Assembly (NCBI GenBank): GCA_029879905.1
Contig: JAOUPN010000006.1
Coordinates: 1-38,378, forward strand
Direction: 5' to 3'
DNA length: 38,378 bases
From: Nitrospira sp.
Lineage (GTDB): Bacteria; Nitrospirota; Nitrospiria; Nitrospirales; Nitrospiraceae
The position numbers and the translations under genes are program-made. The notes beneath the pieces were generated by a model. It ran no database searches, was not told the origin of the DNA, and saw only the letters and a program-made list of their open reading frames with translations. The stretch's first letter is position 1. Each line of letters starts with the position of its first letter. Shown one piece after another: positions 31,245 to 38,378 of the stretch.

Positions 31245-33914
31245 TTATGCCACCTTCATCACCGATACGGACGTCGTCCGTATGGATGGCGTGTGGGTGA
31301 CAGGATCGATGACGCAATCAAACAAACGCATGGCTGATTGTCCGAAGTGATCGGGGAACCACGCCCATCCTTGGGGAATTCGGCCTAAGATTTTCACCGT
31401 CGTGGTGATCTCCCCGCGCGAGTTGGACAGGCGCACATGATCTCCGTCTTTCAGCATGAACCGAGCGGCATCGCTCGGGTTGATTCTCAATATGCCGGTT
31501 CCTTCCACCTGCATCAGGCCCTTCGCCCGAGTGGAGAGTTTCCCGGAATGGAACAGGCTCTGCACCAATTCTACTTGCACGGTCCCGTCAGGTCGGCTTT
31601 CCTGAACATCGAGTGTATACCGGTTGCCGAGGTCGTGCGCGTAGTCTCCGGCCAGGTAGCGGTCGACGACCGCGCGGTCGACTGGTGGAGGCATCGGTGC
31701 CGGACCGAATGCGCCATAACCTGGAACCAGACTTCTGATTTCCTTGAGGATGTCCCGGCTGTCGGCATAGTCCATCGGTGTTCCCATGAGGAAGGACAAG
31801 GCAGCGAAAATTTCCCAGTCCGTACGGCTTTCTCCTACCGGTTCAACGACCGGTCGAACGGCCTGGACATGTCCTTCTGTGTTGGTAAATGATCCGGCCT
31901 TTTCCATTGAAGACGCCGCAGGGAACACGACATGGGCAAGAGAGGCGGTTTCCGTCAAAAACAGTTCCTGACATACCAAGAGATCGAGTCGTTGCAATGA
32001 TTCTTTCGTACGGACGTGCGCGGGAAGACTCCCCACGGGATTTTCGCCGACGACGAAGAGCGCTTTGAGAATCCCGGCTCCCGCCCGGTCCAGCATTTCA
32101 ATCAGAGAAGCGCCGCCGTGGGGGGGCGGCTCATTTCCCCAGACGGACGAGATCCGATCCCGTTCCGTACGGTCTGCGATATCGTATGTGCCCGGCAAGA
32201 ATTCCGCCACCGCGCCCATTTCGACCGCACCCTGGTCGTTATTTTCCTCGGCGAGCGGCGCGAATCCGCTGCCGGGTTGATCGAGTTTCCCGATGAGCAG
32301 AAGCAAATCGAGCAGGTTGAGCGAGCCACTGTAGCCTCCCACACTTCGTAACAGGCCCTGTCCCGTCAGTACGACTACGCGTCGACCGTTCGCCAATACC
32401 TTGGCTGCCTCGGTGAACGCGGCGGTGTCGTGGCCGGTGGCTTTCTGAAAATCTTGCCAGGAGATTCGCTGCAACGCCTCTGTGACGGCCTGTACATAGG
32501 CCGGTTGTTGCCGCATCAGATCCGGCTGTACCAGCTGTTCGTCGACCAAGGCCTTCAAGAGACCGAGTACGGCCGTTCGCATCAACCGATTCGGTACACA
32601 GAAGTGATGAAGCGACAGATTGGCAATGTTGCTGGTGTGCTCGATGGAGGGTTCCAACGATTCAATGGTAATCAGGGACGCCTGCCGTTTCTTCACCGCT
32701 TCTTTGACTTTGAGGCCGGTGATGGGGCTGGTTTCCGTGATGTTCGTTCCGACCAACAACAGGACGTCCGCCGCAACGATATCGTCATAACTGACCGTCC
32801 AGCGGTGGGTGCCTTGGACTCGCTTCATGGCCTGCACACCGTTGATGTGGCCGTAGCGCGCACTGCTGTCGATGTCGTTGGTGCCGATGGTCAAGCGCAT
32901 GAACTTTTGAAAGAGATACAGTTCCTCATTGGTACATCGACCGGAAATCAACCCGCCGAAGCTTTGTCCGCCGTGGGCGGCCTTGATTGTCCCGGCTTGC
33001 TCCGCCACAAATTCCAGAGCTTCTTCCCATGTGGCTTGCACGAGCGTACCGTTACGGCGAATAAGCGGGTGGGTGAGCCGCTCGGGATGGTCGGCCGCAT
33101 GAAATCCGAAAAACCCCCGGGCGCAGAGATCGCCGTTGTTGCGTCCCGCTCCATGCGATGAATTCACTTCGATGAGCTCCTGGCCTTTCGTTTGGACGGT
33201 GATTTGGCAACCGTCTCCGCAGTACCCGCAGATCGTGTCGACTCGCTTGAGCATCCAGGGGCGGTATTGGTACATCGAAAGTCGACTGGTAATGGCGCCG
33301 ACCGGGCAAATCTGGACACAGCCGCCGCAAAACTCGCAATCGAGGGGAAGTGCTCCGAAGTGCTTGATCTCGGTCATGGTGCCGCGGCCCGTCGGGGCCA
33401 AGGCTTTGACGTCCATCACCTCATCGCAGTAACGAACGCATCGCAGGCATTGTACGCACCGATTCATCTGTGTCTCGATGAGCGGACTGAAATACTCCTT
33501 TTGGAAAATGCGCTTGGTTTCCGCAAATCGACTGGTTGTCGGTGTGTATTGATGGGAAAAGTCCTGGAGGTCGCACTTTCCTCCCTGGTCGCAGACCGGG
33601 CAATCGAGCGGATGGTTGGCCAAAATAAATTCGAGGACCGATTTATGGGCGTCGTTGACGACGGTGGTGGCCGTCCGAACGTTCATCCCTTCTTCCGCCG
33701 GAGTGCTGCACGCCGTTTGGAGTTTCGGCATCTTTTCGACTTCCACCAGGCACATGCGGCAATTGGCGTCAGGCTTGAGCTTGGGGTGGTAACAGAAATG
33801 GGGAATCATGACGCCGACGCGACGCGCTGCCTCGATCACCAACGTCCCTTTCGGGACGTTGACGGTCATGCCGTCGATGGTCAATCGGACTGTCGGTGTC
33901 GTTGTGTCAGGCAT
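31245..33914 (-). CDS. nuoG: NADH-quinone oxidoreductase subunit G
   Basis: ATG 33914 gives 889 residues; the track's start at 33947 adds 11 unsupported residues. The order is a [2Fe-2S] domain with 'CYHP...CRMCLVEVE...C' (about 42-70), a His/Cys cluster 'HPLDCPVCDQGGKCDL' (about 100-116), two [4Fe-4S] motifs 'CVQCLRCVRYC' and 'CEFCGGCVQICPVGA', then a molybdopterin-oxidoreductase-like domain that opens with 'CGYCGDGCQI' and 'GDLCARGF', an extra cluster site (N7 type) kept in only some bacteria. The C-terminal part resembles formate dehydrogenase but is presumed not to bind molybdenum. Confidence 0.95.
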   Translation of the reverse strand: MPDTTTPTVRLTIDGMTVNVPKGTLVIEAARRVGVMIPHFCYHPKLKPDANCRMCLVEVEKMPKLQTACSTPAEEGMNVRTATTVVNDAHKSVLEFILANHPLDCPVCDQGGKCDLQDFSHQYTPTTSRFAETKRIFQKEYFSPLIETQMNRCVQCLRCVRYCDEVMDVKALAPTGRGTMTEIKHFGALPLDCEFCGGCVQICPVGAITSRLSMYQYRPWMLKRVDTICGYCGDGCQITVQTKGQELIEVNSSHGAGRNNGDLCARGFFGFHAADHPERLTHPLIRRNGTLVQATWEEALEFVAEQAGTIKAAHGGQSFGGLISGRCTNEELYLFQKFMRLTIGTNDIDSSARYGHINGVQAMKRVQGTHRWTVSYDDIVAADVLLLVGTNITETSPITGLKVKEAVKKRQASLITIESLEPSIEHTSNIANLSLHHFCVPNRLMRTAVLGLLKALVDEQLVQPDLMRQQPAYVQAVTEALQRISWQDFQKATGHDTAAFTEAAKVLANGRRVVVLTGQGLLRSVGGYSGSLNLLDLLLLIGKLDQPGSGFAPLAEENNDQGAVEMGAVAEFLPGTYDIADRTERDRISSVWGNEPPPHGGASLIEMLDRAGAGILKALFVVGENPVGSLPAHVRTKESLQRLDLLVCQELFLTETASLAHVVFPAASSMEKAGSFTNTEGHVQAVRPVVEPVGESRTDWEIFAALSFLMGTPMDYADSRDILKEIRSLVPGYGAFGPAPMPPPVDRAVVDRYLAGDYAHDLGNRYTLDVQESRPDGTVQVELVQSLFHSGKLSTRAKGLMQVEGTGILRINPSDAARFMLKDGDHVRLSNSRGEITTTVKILGRIPQGWAWFPDHFGQSAMRLFDCVIDPVTHTPSIRTTSVSVMKVA

Positions 33915-33965
33915 AATCTTTCGTTCTTCGTTTACTGTCAGGTCCACGGCCGCTCGTCATTGGCC

Positions 33966-34017
33966 GATGAGACATGAGAAGCAGTCCTTCTCTTGCCGAC
34001 GACTAATGACTGGCGAC
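33966..34017. repeat. heptamer repeats in the nuoF-nuoG spacer and across the nuoF stop
   Basis: GATGAGA, CATGAGA (33966-33979) and CCGACGA, CTAATGA, CTGGCGA (33996-34016) keep a seven-base register. On the minus strand the second run encodes the last residues of NuoF ('VASH') and its TAG stop. Confidence 0.55.
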
Positions 34018-35325
34018 CTCGCTGTTCGTTCCTGCTGCCTCGGGCATGATCAGGTTCGCCGCTTCCGCTTCGCGAATCAACGACACGTATTCATCCCGCC
34101 AATATTTCAAGGTGCCTTGGATCGGAGCGACTTCCGCGTCGCCGAAGGCGCAAACGGTCCGTCCGGCGATGTTTTTGCATAGATCCGACAAGGTTTCAAG
34201 GTCTTCCATCCGGCCTCGTTTTGCGACAATCCGGCGCATCACTTGGACGAGCCAAGAGCTGCCTTCCCGGCAGGGACTGCATTTCCCGCAAGACTCGTGA
34301 TAGAAAAATTCCATGAGCCGGAGCGCCGCCCACACCATGCTGGTGCCCTCTTCCATGACGGTCACGCCGCCGGATCCCAGCATTGATCCCGCCGCCGCGA
34401 CCGACTCAAAATCCAGCTTCACATCGAGATGTGCCGGAGTCAGAAAGGGCGCGGAAGCGCCGCCGGGAATGAAGGCCTTGATCGGCTTGTCCGAACGCAT
34501 GCCGCCCGCATGTTCATAGACCAGCTCGCGCACGGTGATACCCATGGGTACTTCATAGTTGCCCGGGCGTTTCACATGTCCGCTGACACAAAACACTCTG
34601 GTGCCCGTGCTTTTCGGCGGTGAGCCGATGGCGGCAAACCACTCGGGGCCGCGGCTGAGAATATGCGGGAGATTCGCCAGGGTTTCGACGTTGTTCACCA
34701 CCGTGGGTTTATTGTAGAGGCCGTGCGTGGCAGGGAACGGTGGTTTGACGCGCGGGAGACCGCGTTTGCCTTCCAGCGACTCCAATAGGGCCGTTTCTTC
34801 ACCGCAGATGTATGCGCCGGCGCCGCGATGTACCCAGACATCGATGTCGATGCCTGTGCCCAAAATGTTCTTGCCGATGTATCCCGCCGCCCGTGCTTCG
34901 TCGATCGCTCGCTCCAGAATCTGCGCACACAACACCAGTTCACCACGGATATAAATGTAGGCGGATTCCGCGCCGATCGCGTAACAGGCGAGCAAGATGC
35001 CCTCCAGCATCTGATGAGGGTCTCGCTCCATCAGTTGGCGATCTTTAAACGTGCCCGGTTCGCTTTCGTCGGCGTTGCAGCAGAGATAGCGGGGACCTTG
35101 GTAATCTTTGGGGAGAAAGCCCCATTTGACGCCGGTCGGGAACCCGGCACCGCCACGACCTCGCAGCCCGGATTTGCGGACGACGGCCGTGACATCCGCC
35201 GGGGGAACTTTGCCGAACGTCTTGCGGAGGGTCTGATACCCGCCGGTCTGCTCATAGTCGGCCAGCGATCCGGTGTATCCCGGCCGGGACATGTTTTTCA
35301 GTAAGACCAATTCGTGTTGCGGCAT
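34003..35325 (-). CDS. nuoF: NADH-quinone oxidoreductase subunit F
   Basis: ATG 35325 with GGAG about 8 bp upstream gives 440 residues; the track's start at 35412 lies inside the nuoE end and the repeat spacer. It binds NADH and FMN: 'GLRGRGGAGFPTGVKWGF' (about 56-73) and 'CNADESEPGTFKDR' (about 88-101) are the FMN/NADH site, and 'ESCGKCSPCREGSSW' near 345 plus a later Cys in 'DLCKNIAGRTVCAFG' bind cluster N3. With NuoE and NuoG it forms the NADH-oxidising arm. Confidence 0.96.
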   Translation of the reverse strand: MPQHELVLLKNMSRPGYTGSLADYEQTGGYQTLRKTFGKVPPADVTAVVRKSGLRGRGGAGFPTGVKWGFLPKDYQGPRYLCCNADESEPGTFKDRQLMERDPHQMLEGILLACYAIGAESAYIYIRGELVLCAQILERAIDEARAAGYIGKNILGTGIDIDVWVHRGAGAYICGEETALLESLEGKRGLPRVKPPFPATHGLYNKPTVVNNVETLANLPHILSRGPEWFAAIGSPPKSTGTRVFCVSGHVKRPGNYEVPMGITVRELVYEHAGGMRSDKPIKAFIPGGASAPFLTPAHLDVKLDFESVAAAGSMLGSGGVTVMEEGTSMVWAALRLMEFFYHESCGKCSPCREGSSWLVQVMRRIVAKRGRMEDLETLSDLCKNIAGRTVCAFGDAEVAPIQGTLKYWRDEYVSLIREAEAANLIMPEAAGTNSEVASH

Positions 35326-35338
35326 CTCACTCCAATTC

Positions 35339-35373
35339 GTGAGGGTAAAGGGTAAGGGGTAAGGAGTTACTGA
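35339..35373. repeat. heptamer repeat in the nuoE-nuoF spacer, arm 1
   Basis: GTGAGGG, TAAAGGG, TAAGGGG and TAAGGAG run in seven-base register. GTAAGGAGT in this arm is the exact inverse of ACTCCTTAC in arm 2 (35399-35426), so the spacer RNA can fold just before the nuoF ribosome site. Confidence 0.65.
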
Positions 35374-35398
35374 AAATGCTCCGTGCCCGATGGGATTC

Positions 35399-35426
35399 CC
35401 CTCACTCTTCACTCCTTACTGTTCAC
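35399..35426. repeat. heptamer repeat across the nuoE stop, arm 2
   Basis: CCCTCAC, TCTTCAC, TCCTTAC and TGTTCAC (plus strand) are in seven-base register. On the minus strand they encode 'VNSKE' and the TGA stop of NuoE, much like the 'VNSEG' end of NuoJ. Confidence 0.65.
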
Positions 35427-35942
35427 CACCGGCAAGGGCCACATAAACGGGCCGCTTTTTAATCGGCATGTGCCGGTTGTTTTCAGATCGGCCAAAATCC
35501 GATCCAGTTTTTCTTCGGTCAGCCGTTCATAATAATCGTCGTTGATCTGCATCATCGGAGCGGTGCCGCAGGAGGCCAAGCATTCCACGGCGCTGAGTGT
35601 GAAGAGGCCGTCGGCCGTCGTTTCACCGGGGCCGATGCCTAGCTTCGCCTTGATCCAACCGATGATCGTATCAGACCCCACCAACGCGCACATCAGCGAT
35701 TTACACACCTGAATGTGGAATTTCCCGACCGGCTTCAGGTTGAACATGGTGTAAAAGGTGATCGTCTCGTAGACTTGCGGCGGCGTCAGCTTGAGCAGGC
35801 CGGCGATCTCCGTCATCGCCTCTTCCGTCACGTATCCCTTGTCCCGCTGTGCGACATAGAGCAGGGGGATCAACGCCGAGCGCTTGACCGGATAACGATT
35901 CAGGATTTGCTCGACTTCGTCTTTGTATTTGTCTTTCAACAT
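35409..35942 (-). CDS. nuoE: NADH-quinone oxidoreductase subunit E
   Basis: The 177-residue thioredoxin-like subunit carries the [2Fe-2S] cluster N1a with ligands in 'VCKSLMCALVG' and 'ECLASCGTAPMM' (C-x4-C and C-x3-C). The helical N-terminal part has 'LIPLLYVAQRDKGYVTEEAM', typical for NuoE. The last few residues come from a repeat array and are probably not functional. Confidence 0.95.
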   Translation of the reverse strand: MLKDKYKDEVEQILNRYPVKRSALIPLLYVAQRDKGYVTEEAMTEIAGLLKLTPPQVYETITFYTMFNLKPVGKFHIQVCKSLMCALVGSDTIIGWIKAKLGIGPGETTADGLFTLSAVECLASCGTAPMMQINDDYYERLTEEKLDRILADLKTTGTCRLKSGPFMWPLPVVNSKE

Positions 35943-36026
35943 TGGGTGTCAAATCCGCATGTATCAGCGTGTAGTTTTCAGTTTAGGCCTACACGCAAAA
36001 CGTACAATTCACAACGCCACACCGTC

Positions 36027-37781
36027 TTAGCGGTCGCATTCTCCCATCACCACGTCATAGGTGCCGAAGATCGTAATGATGTCCGAAATCAAATAGCCTC
36101 GTGCCATATGGTCGAAGGCGCCCATATGAATGAACGAGGGCGACCGGATTTTTAAACGATAGGGGCGGGGGCTTCCGTCGCTGATAATGAAGAATCCCAA
36201 TTCCCCCTTCGGAGCTTCGGTGGCGCAGTATGTTTCCCCCTTCGGCGGCCTGATTCCCTGAGTAAAGATGATGAAATGATGAATCAGGCTTTCCATGTCG
36301 CGCATGATCTGTTGCTTGGGCGGCGGAATATATTGCGGCTCGTCGGCAACAATCGGGCCCTGCGGCATCTGGTCGAGACACTGCGTGATAATCTTGGAAC
36401 TTTGGCGCATTTCCTCGACGCGGATCCAATAGCGGTCGTAGGTGTCGCCGTTCTTCCCGACCGGCACTTCCCAGTCCACCTTGTGGTAGGCCCCGTAGGG
36501 TTCCAATTTGCGAACGTCGTATGCGACGCCGGAACCCCGCAATGTCGGGCCGGTGAGGCCGAAGTTGATGGCATCTTCCCCCGAGATCACCGCGATGTTT
36601 TTGGTTCGCCCGATCCAAATCCGATTGGAGATGAGCAAGGAGTCGTACTCATCCAGCTTTTGCGGAAAGGTCTCCAGGAACGTTTTGATCCGCTGGACGA
36701 GTTCCGGCGTGAAGTCACTATCCACGCCGCCGATGCGGTAATAGTTCAGTGTGAGCCGTGCGCCGCACAGTTGTTCGAACATATCGAGCAGAGTTTCCCG
36801 CTCGCGGAATGTCCAGAAAAATACCGTCATCGCACCGATATCCAAGGCTTGAGCGCCAAGCCAGAACAGGTGGCCGAGAATACGCTGCATCTCCGCGACG
36901 ATCGTCCGAATATATTCCGCCCGTTCAGGCACGGTGATACGGAGGAGTTTTTCCACCGCCCGCACATAGGCGTAGTTGTTGGCCATGGCGCACACATAGT
37001 CCAGCCGATCGGTATGGGGGATGATCTGCATGTAGGCGAGGCCTTCGGCCAGCTTCTCGACGCCGCGATGAAGATACCCGAGATCCGGGGTCGCCTTGAC
37101 GATTCGTTCGCCGTCCAATTCGAGCACCACTCGCACGACACCATGTGTGCTGGGGTGTTGCGGCCCCATGTTGAGCAGAAGTTCTTCCCGGCGTCGTTTC
37201 CCCGGCGCACCGGGATCTAATAAAAACGGCCTCTTTTGGTCTTCGGAAATCTCCCCTTCGGTTTGCTCGACGGGCGGTTCGTCGAGCCGCGGGAGAAAGT
37301 CAATTTGACCGCGCCAGCCCTTGCCTTCGGTCGGGAAGTCCTTCCGCAAGGGGTATCCTTCCGTATAGTCTTCAGGCATGAGAATGCGGCGCAGGTCGGG
37401 GTGCCCGGTAAACCGAATCCCCATCATGTCGTACACTTCCCGCTCCAAAAAATCCGCGCCCCGCCAGACACTGGTCACCGAGTCGAGTGCCGGATTGTCC
37501 TCCGTCAGTCGGGTCTTCAATCGGATGCGCTTTCCATGAGGCAGCGAGAGCAGCTGATAGATCACTTCAAAGCGTTGCTGGTTGTCCGGATAATCCGCAG
37601 AACAGATGTCGGTGATGTGATCAAAACAGGCTTCGGGAGCGTCGTGCAGGTAGCGGGCGATATCCAGAATCTTCGATGCCGCAACATGGACGGTCAGTTC
37701 CGACCGCTCGGTATCGGTGTGGGCGGACAGTACTCCGTCCGGGAATTGTTTTTTTAATGTCTCAACCAGCATCTGCATCAT
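36027..37781 (-). CDS. nuoCD: NADH-quinone oxidoreductase subunits C and D, fused
   Basis: The 584-residue protein joins NuoC (about 1-165, with 'RFEVIYQLLSLPHGKRIRLKTRL' and 'FTGHPDLRRILMPEDYTEGYPLRKDFP') to NuoD (about 205-584, opening 'LLNMGPQHPSTHGVVR'). NuoD residues near the quinone site are present ('HPSTHG' and the C-terminal 'GTYDVVMGECDR'). A linker of about 40 residues separates the parts. The fusion is also found in E. coli and several other phyla. It starts 85 bp after nuoB. Confidence 0.96.
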   Translation of the reverse strand: MMQMLVETLKKQFPDGVLSAHTDTERSELTVHVAASKILDIARYLHDAPEACFDHITDICSADYPDNQQRFEVIYQLLSLPHGKRIRLKTRLTEDNPALDSVTSVWRGADFLEREVYDMMGIRFTGHPDLRRILMPEDYTEGYPLRKDFPTEGKGWRGQIDFLPRLDEPPVEQTEGEISEDQKRPFLLDPGAPGKRRREELLLNMGPQHPSTHGVVRVVLELDGERIVKATPDLGYLHRGVEKLAEGLAYMQIIPHTDRLDYVCAMANNYAYVRAVEKLLRITVPERAEYIRTIVAEMQRILGHLFWLGAQALDIGAMTVFFWTFRERETLLDMFEQLCGARLTLNYYRIGGVDSDFTPELVQRIKTFLETFPQKLDEYDSLLISNRIWIGRTKNIAVISGEDAINFGLTGPTLRGSGVAYDVRKLEPYGAYHKVDWEVPVGKNGDTYDRYWIRVEEMRQSSKIITQCLDQMPQGPIVADEPQYIPPPKQQIMRDMESLIHHFIIFTQGIRPPKGETYCATEAPKGELGFFIISDGSPRPYRLKIRSPSFIHMGAFDHMARGYLISDIITIFGTYDVVMGECDR

Positions 37782-37866
37782 GTCACTCTGCGAGAATCGC
37801 GGGACTTGCGGGAAACGCGTGGAGAGGTACCGCGTAGGTCATGCGACTCCCGCTCGTCTCGCGGGC
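37782..37866. repeat. nine-base periodic repeat in the nuoB-nuoCD spacer
   Basis: On the minus strand the 3' part of the spacer reads as units of nine bases with a shared core (TTTCCCGCA, AGTCCCGCG, ATTCTCGCA). Upstream units such as GAGACGAGC and GGGAGTCGC keep the spacing more loosely. It differs from the seven-base family but has the same placement between operon genes. Confidence 0.45.
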
Positions 37867-38346
37867 TTATTTTACAAACACTTTTTCGCGTTGAATCTTT
37901 TCCTGCAACTTCATCAGGCCGTCCAGCAATGCTTCGGGACGCGGCGGGCAGCCCGGCACATAGACGTCGACCGGCACGACTTGATCCACTCCCTGCACCA
38001 CTGCGTAACTGTTGTAGTGGTTGCCTGAGGTCGCGCATGAGCCCATCGAGATCACGTAGCGAGGCTCGGGCATCTGATCATAAATGCGCCGAACCACCGG
38101 GGCCATTTTCCGCGACACCGTCCCGGCGACGATCATCAGATCCGATTGCCGGGGGGAAGCGCGAAAGACGCCGGCGCCGAAACGATCAAGGTCATAGCGT
38201 GAGGAAACACTGGCGATCATCTCGATGGCGCAGCAGGCAAGTCCGAACGTCATCGGCCACAGGGCCGACTTCCTGGCCCAGCCGACCACGGCATCCAGGT
38301 TGGTCGTGATGATATTCGCATCAAACTGCCGCTCTAATAAACTCAC
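37867..38346 (-). CDS. nuoB: NADH-quinone oxidoreductase subunit B
   Basis: The 159-residue subunit carries the terminal cluster N2: 'GLACCAIEM' with the tandem Cys pair (about 37-38), '[11 protein letters not shown]' and '[14 protein letters not shown]'. The start is GTG 38346, with GGGAAGA just upstream. It should sit at the join of the peripheral and membrane arms, next to NuoCD and NuoH. Confidence 0.96.
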   Translation of the reverse strand: MSLLERQFDANIITTNLDAVVGWARKSALWPMTFGLACCAIEMIASVSSRYDLDRFGAGVFRASPRQSDLMIVAGTVSRKMAPVVRRIYDQMPEPRYVISMGSCATSGNHYNSYAVVQGVDQVVPVDVYVPGCPPRPEALLDGLMKLQEKIQREKVFVK

Positions 38347-38354
38347 GCTCTTCC

Positions 38355-38378
38355 CTACCTCATTTCATAGAAGGGTGA
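38355..38378 (-). CDS. nuoA: possible 3' end of nuoA (seven codons and stop)
   Basis: One minus-strand frame at the right edge ends in TAG 8 bp before the nuoB start, which would suit the upstream nuoA gene expected from operon order. Only seven codons are visible and none is diagnostic, so this rests on context. Confidence 0.35.
   Translation of the reverse strand, partial: SPFYEMR

Noticed and set aside
23506-38346. Two-NuoM (2M) complex I operon known from Nitrospira
   Set aside because: Only one nuoM and a full nuoE-F-G set are present, in canonical order, so this is the ordinary NADH-type operon.

Overview
The window reads as chromosomal DNA of a moderately GC-rich Gram-negative bacterium, most likely a Nitrospira-type nitrite oxidiser. 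This is inference from gene content: a fused nuoCD in a NADH-type complex I operon, many NarX/NarL-like sensor/regulator pairs, and a LuxI/LuxR pair of the kind I recall being reported from Nitrospira. No rRNA, tRNA, CRISPR array or prophage was seen.

Layout. 1-2.7 kb: the 3' part of an HD-type phosphohydrolase or regulator, then a membrane sensor histidine kinase gene split by a 209-bp MITE-like element. The kinase has also lost its phospho-accepting His and its N-box Asn. 2.8-4.2 kb: a YqhA-type membrane protein, then a small protein with a degenerate receiver joined to an orphan DHp-like helix. 4.2-12.0 kb: three successive sensor kinase/NarL-type regulator pairs on the minus strand. The first kinase is a large GAF-PAS4-GAF protein; the other two are short and soluble. 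The middle regulator carries Glu in place of the phosphorylated Asp. 12.1-15.5 kb: a quorum-sensing locus with a perfect 20-bp lux-box-like palindrome, luxI, a convergent luxR, and a FadL-type outer-membrane channel. 15.7-19.2 kb: uvrC, a DapF homologue with both catalytic cysteines replaced by serine, and a glyoxalase I-like protein. 19.5-23.5 kb: a site-2 protease with CBS domains, a multi-pass membrane protein of unknown role, a second MITE copy, and a YihY/BrkB membrane protein. 23.5-38.4 kb: a minus-strand nuo operon in canonical order, nuoB-CD-E-F-G-H-I-J-K-L-M-N, with a possible nuoA end at the right edge.

How the parts fit. The left half is dense in signalling: cytosolic or membrane sensors feed LuxR/NarL-type HTH regulators, next to an acyl-homoserine lactone circuit that probably autoregulates through the lux box. 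The right half is respiratory: complex I with NuoE/F/G couples NADH and quinone to proton movement.

Two features cut across the window. One is a pair of MITE copies with 16-bp terminal inverted repeats and 4-bp YTAG target duplications, both placed directly after an in-frame TAG. The other is a set of degenerate seven-base tandem repeats (roughly GTGANNN or its complement) in many spacers, especially between nuo genes. In places these repeats supply the last codons and stop codon of the upstream gene.
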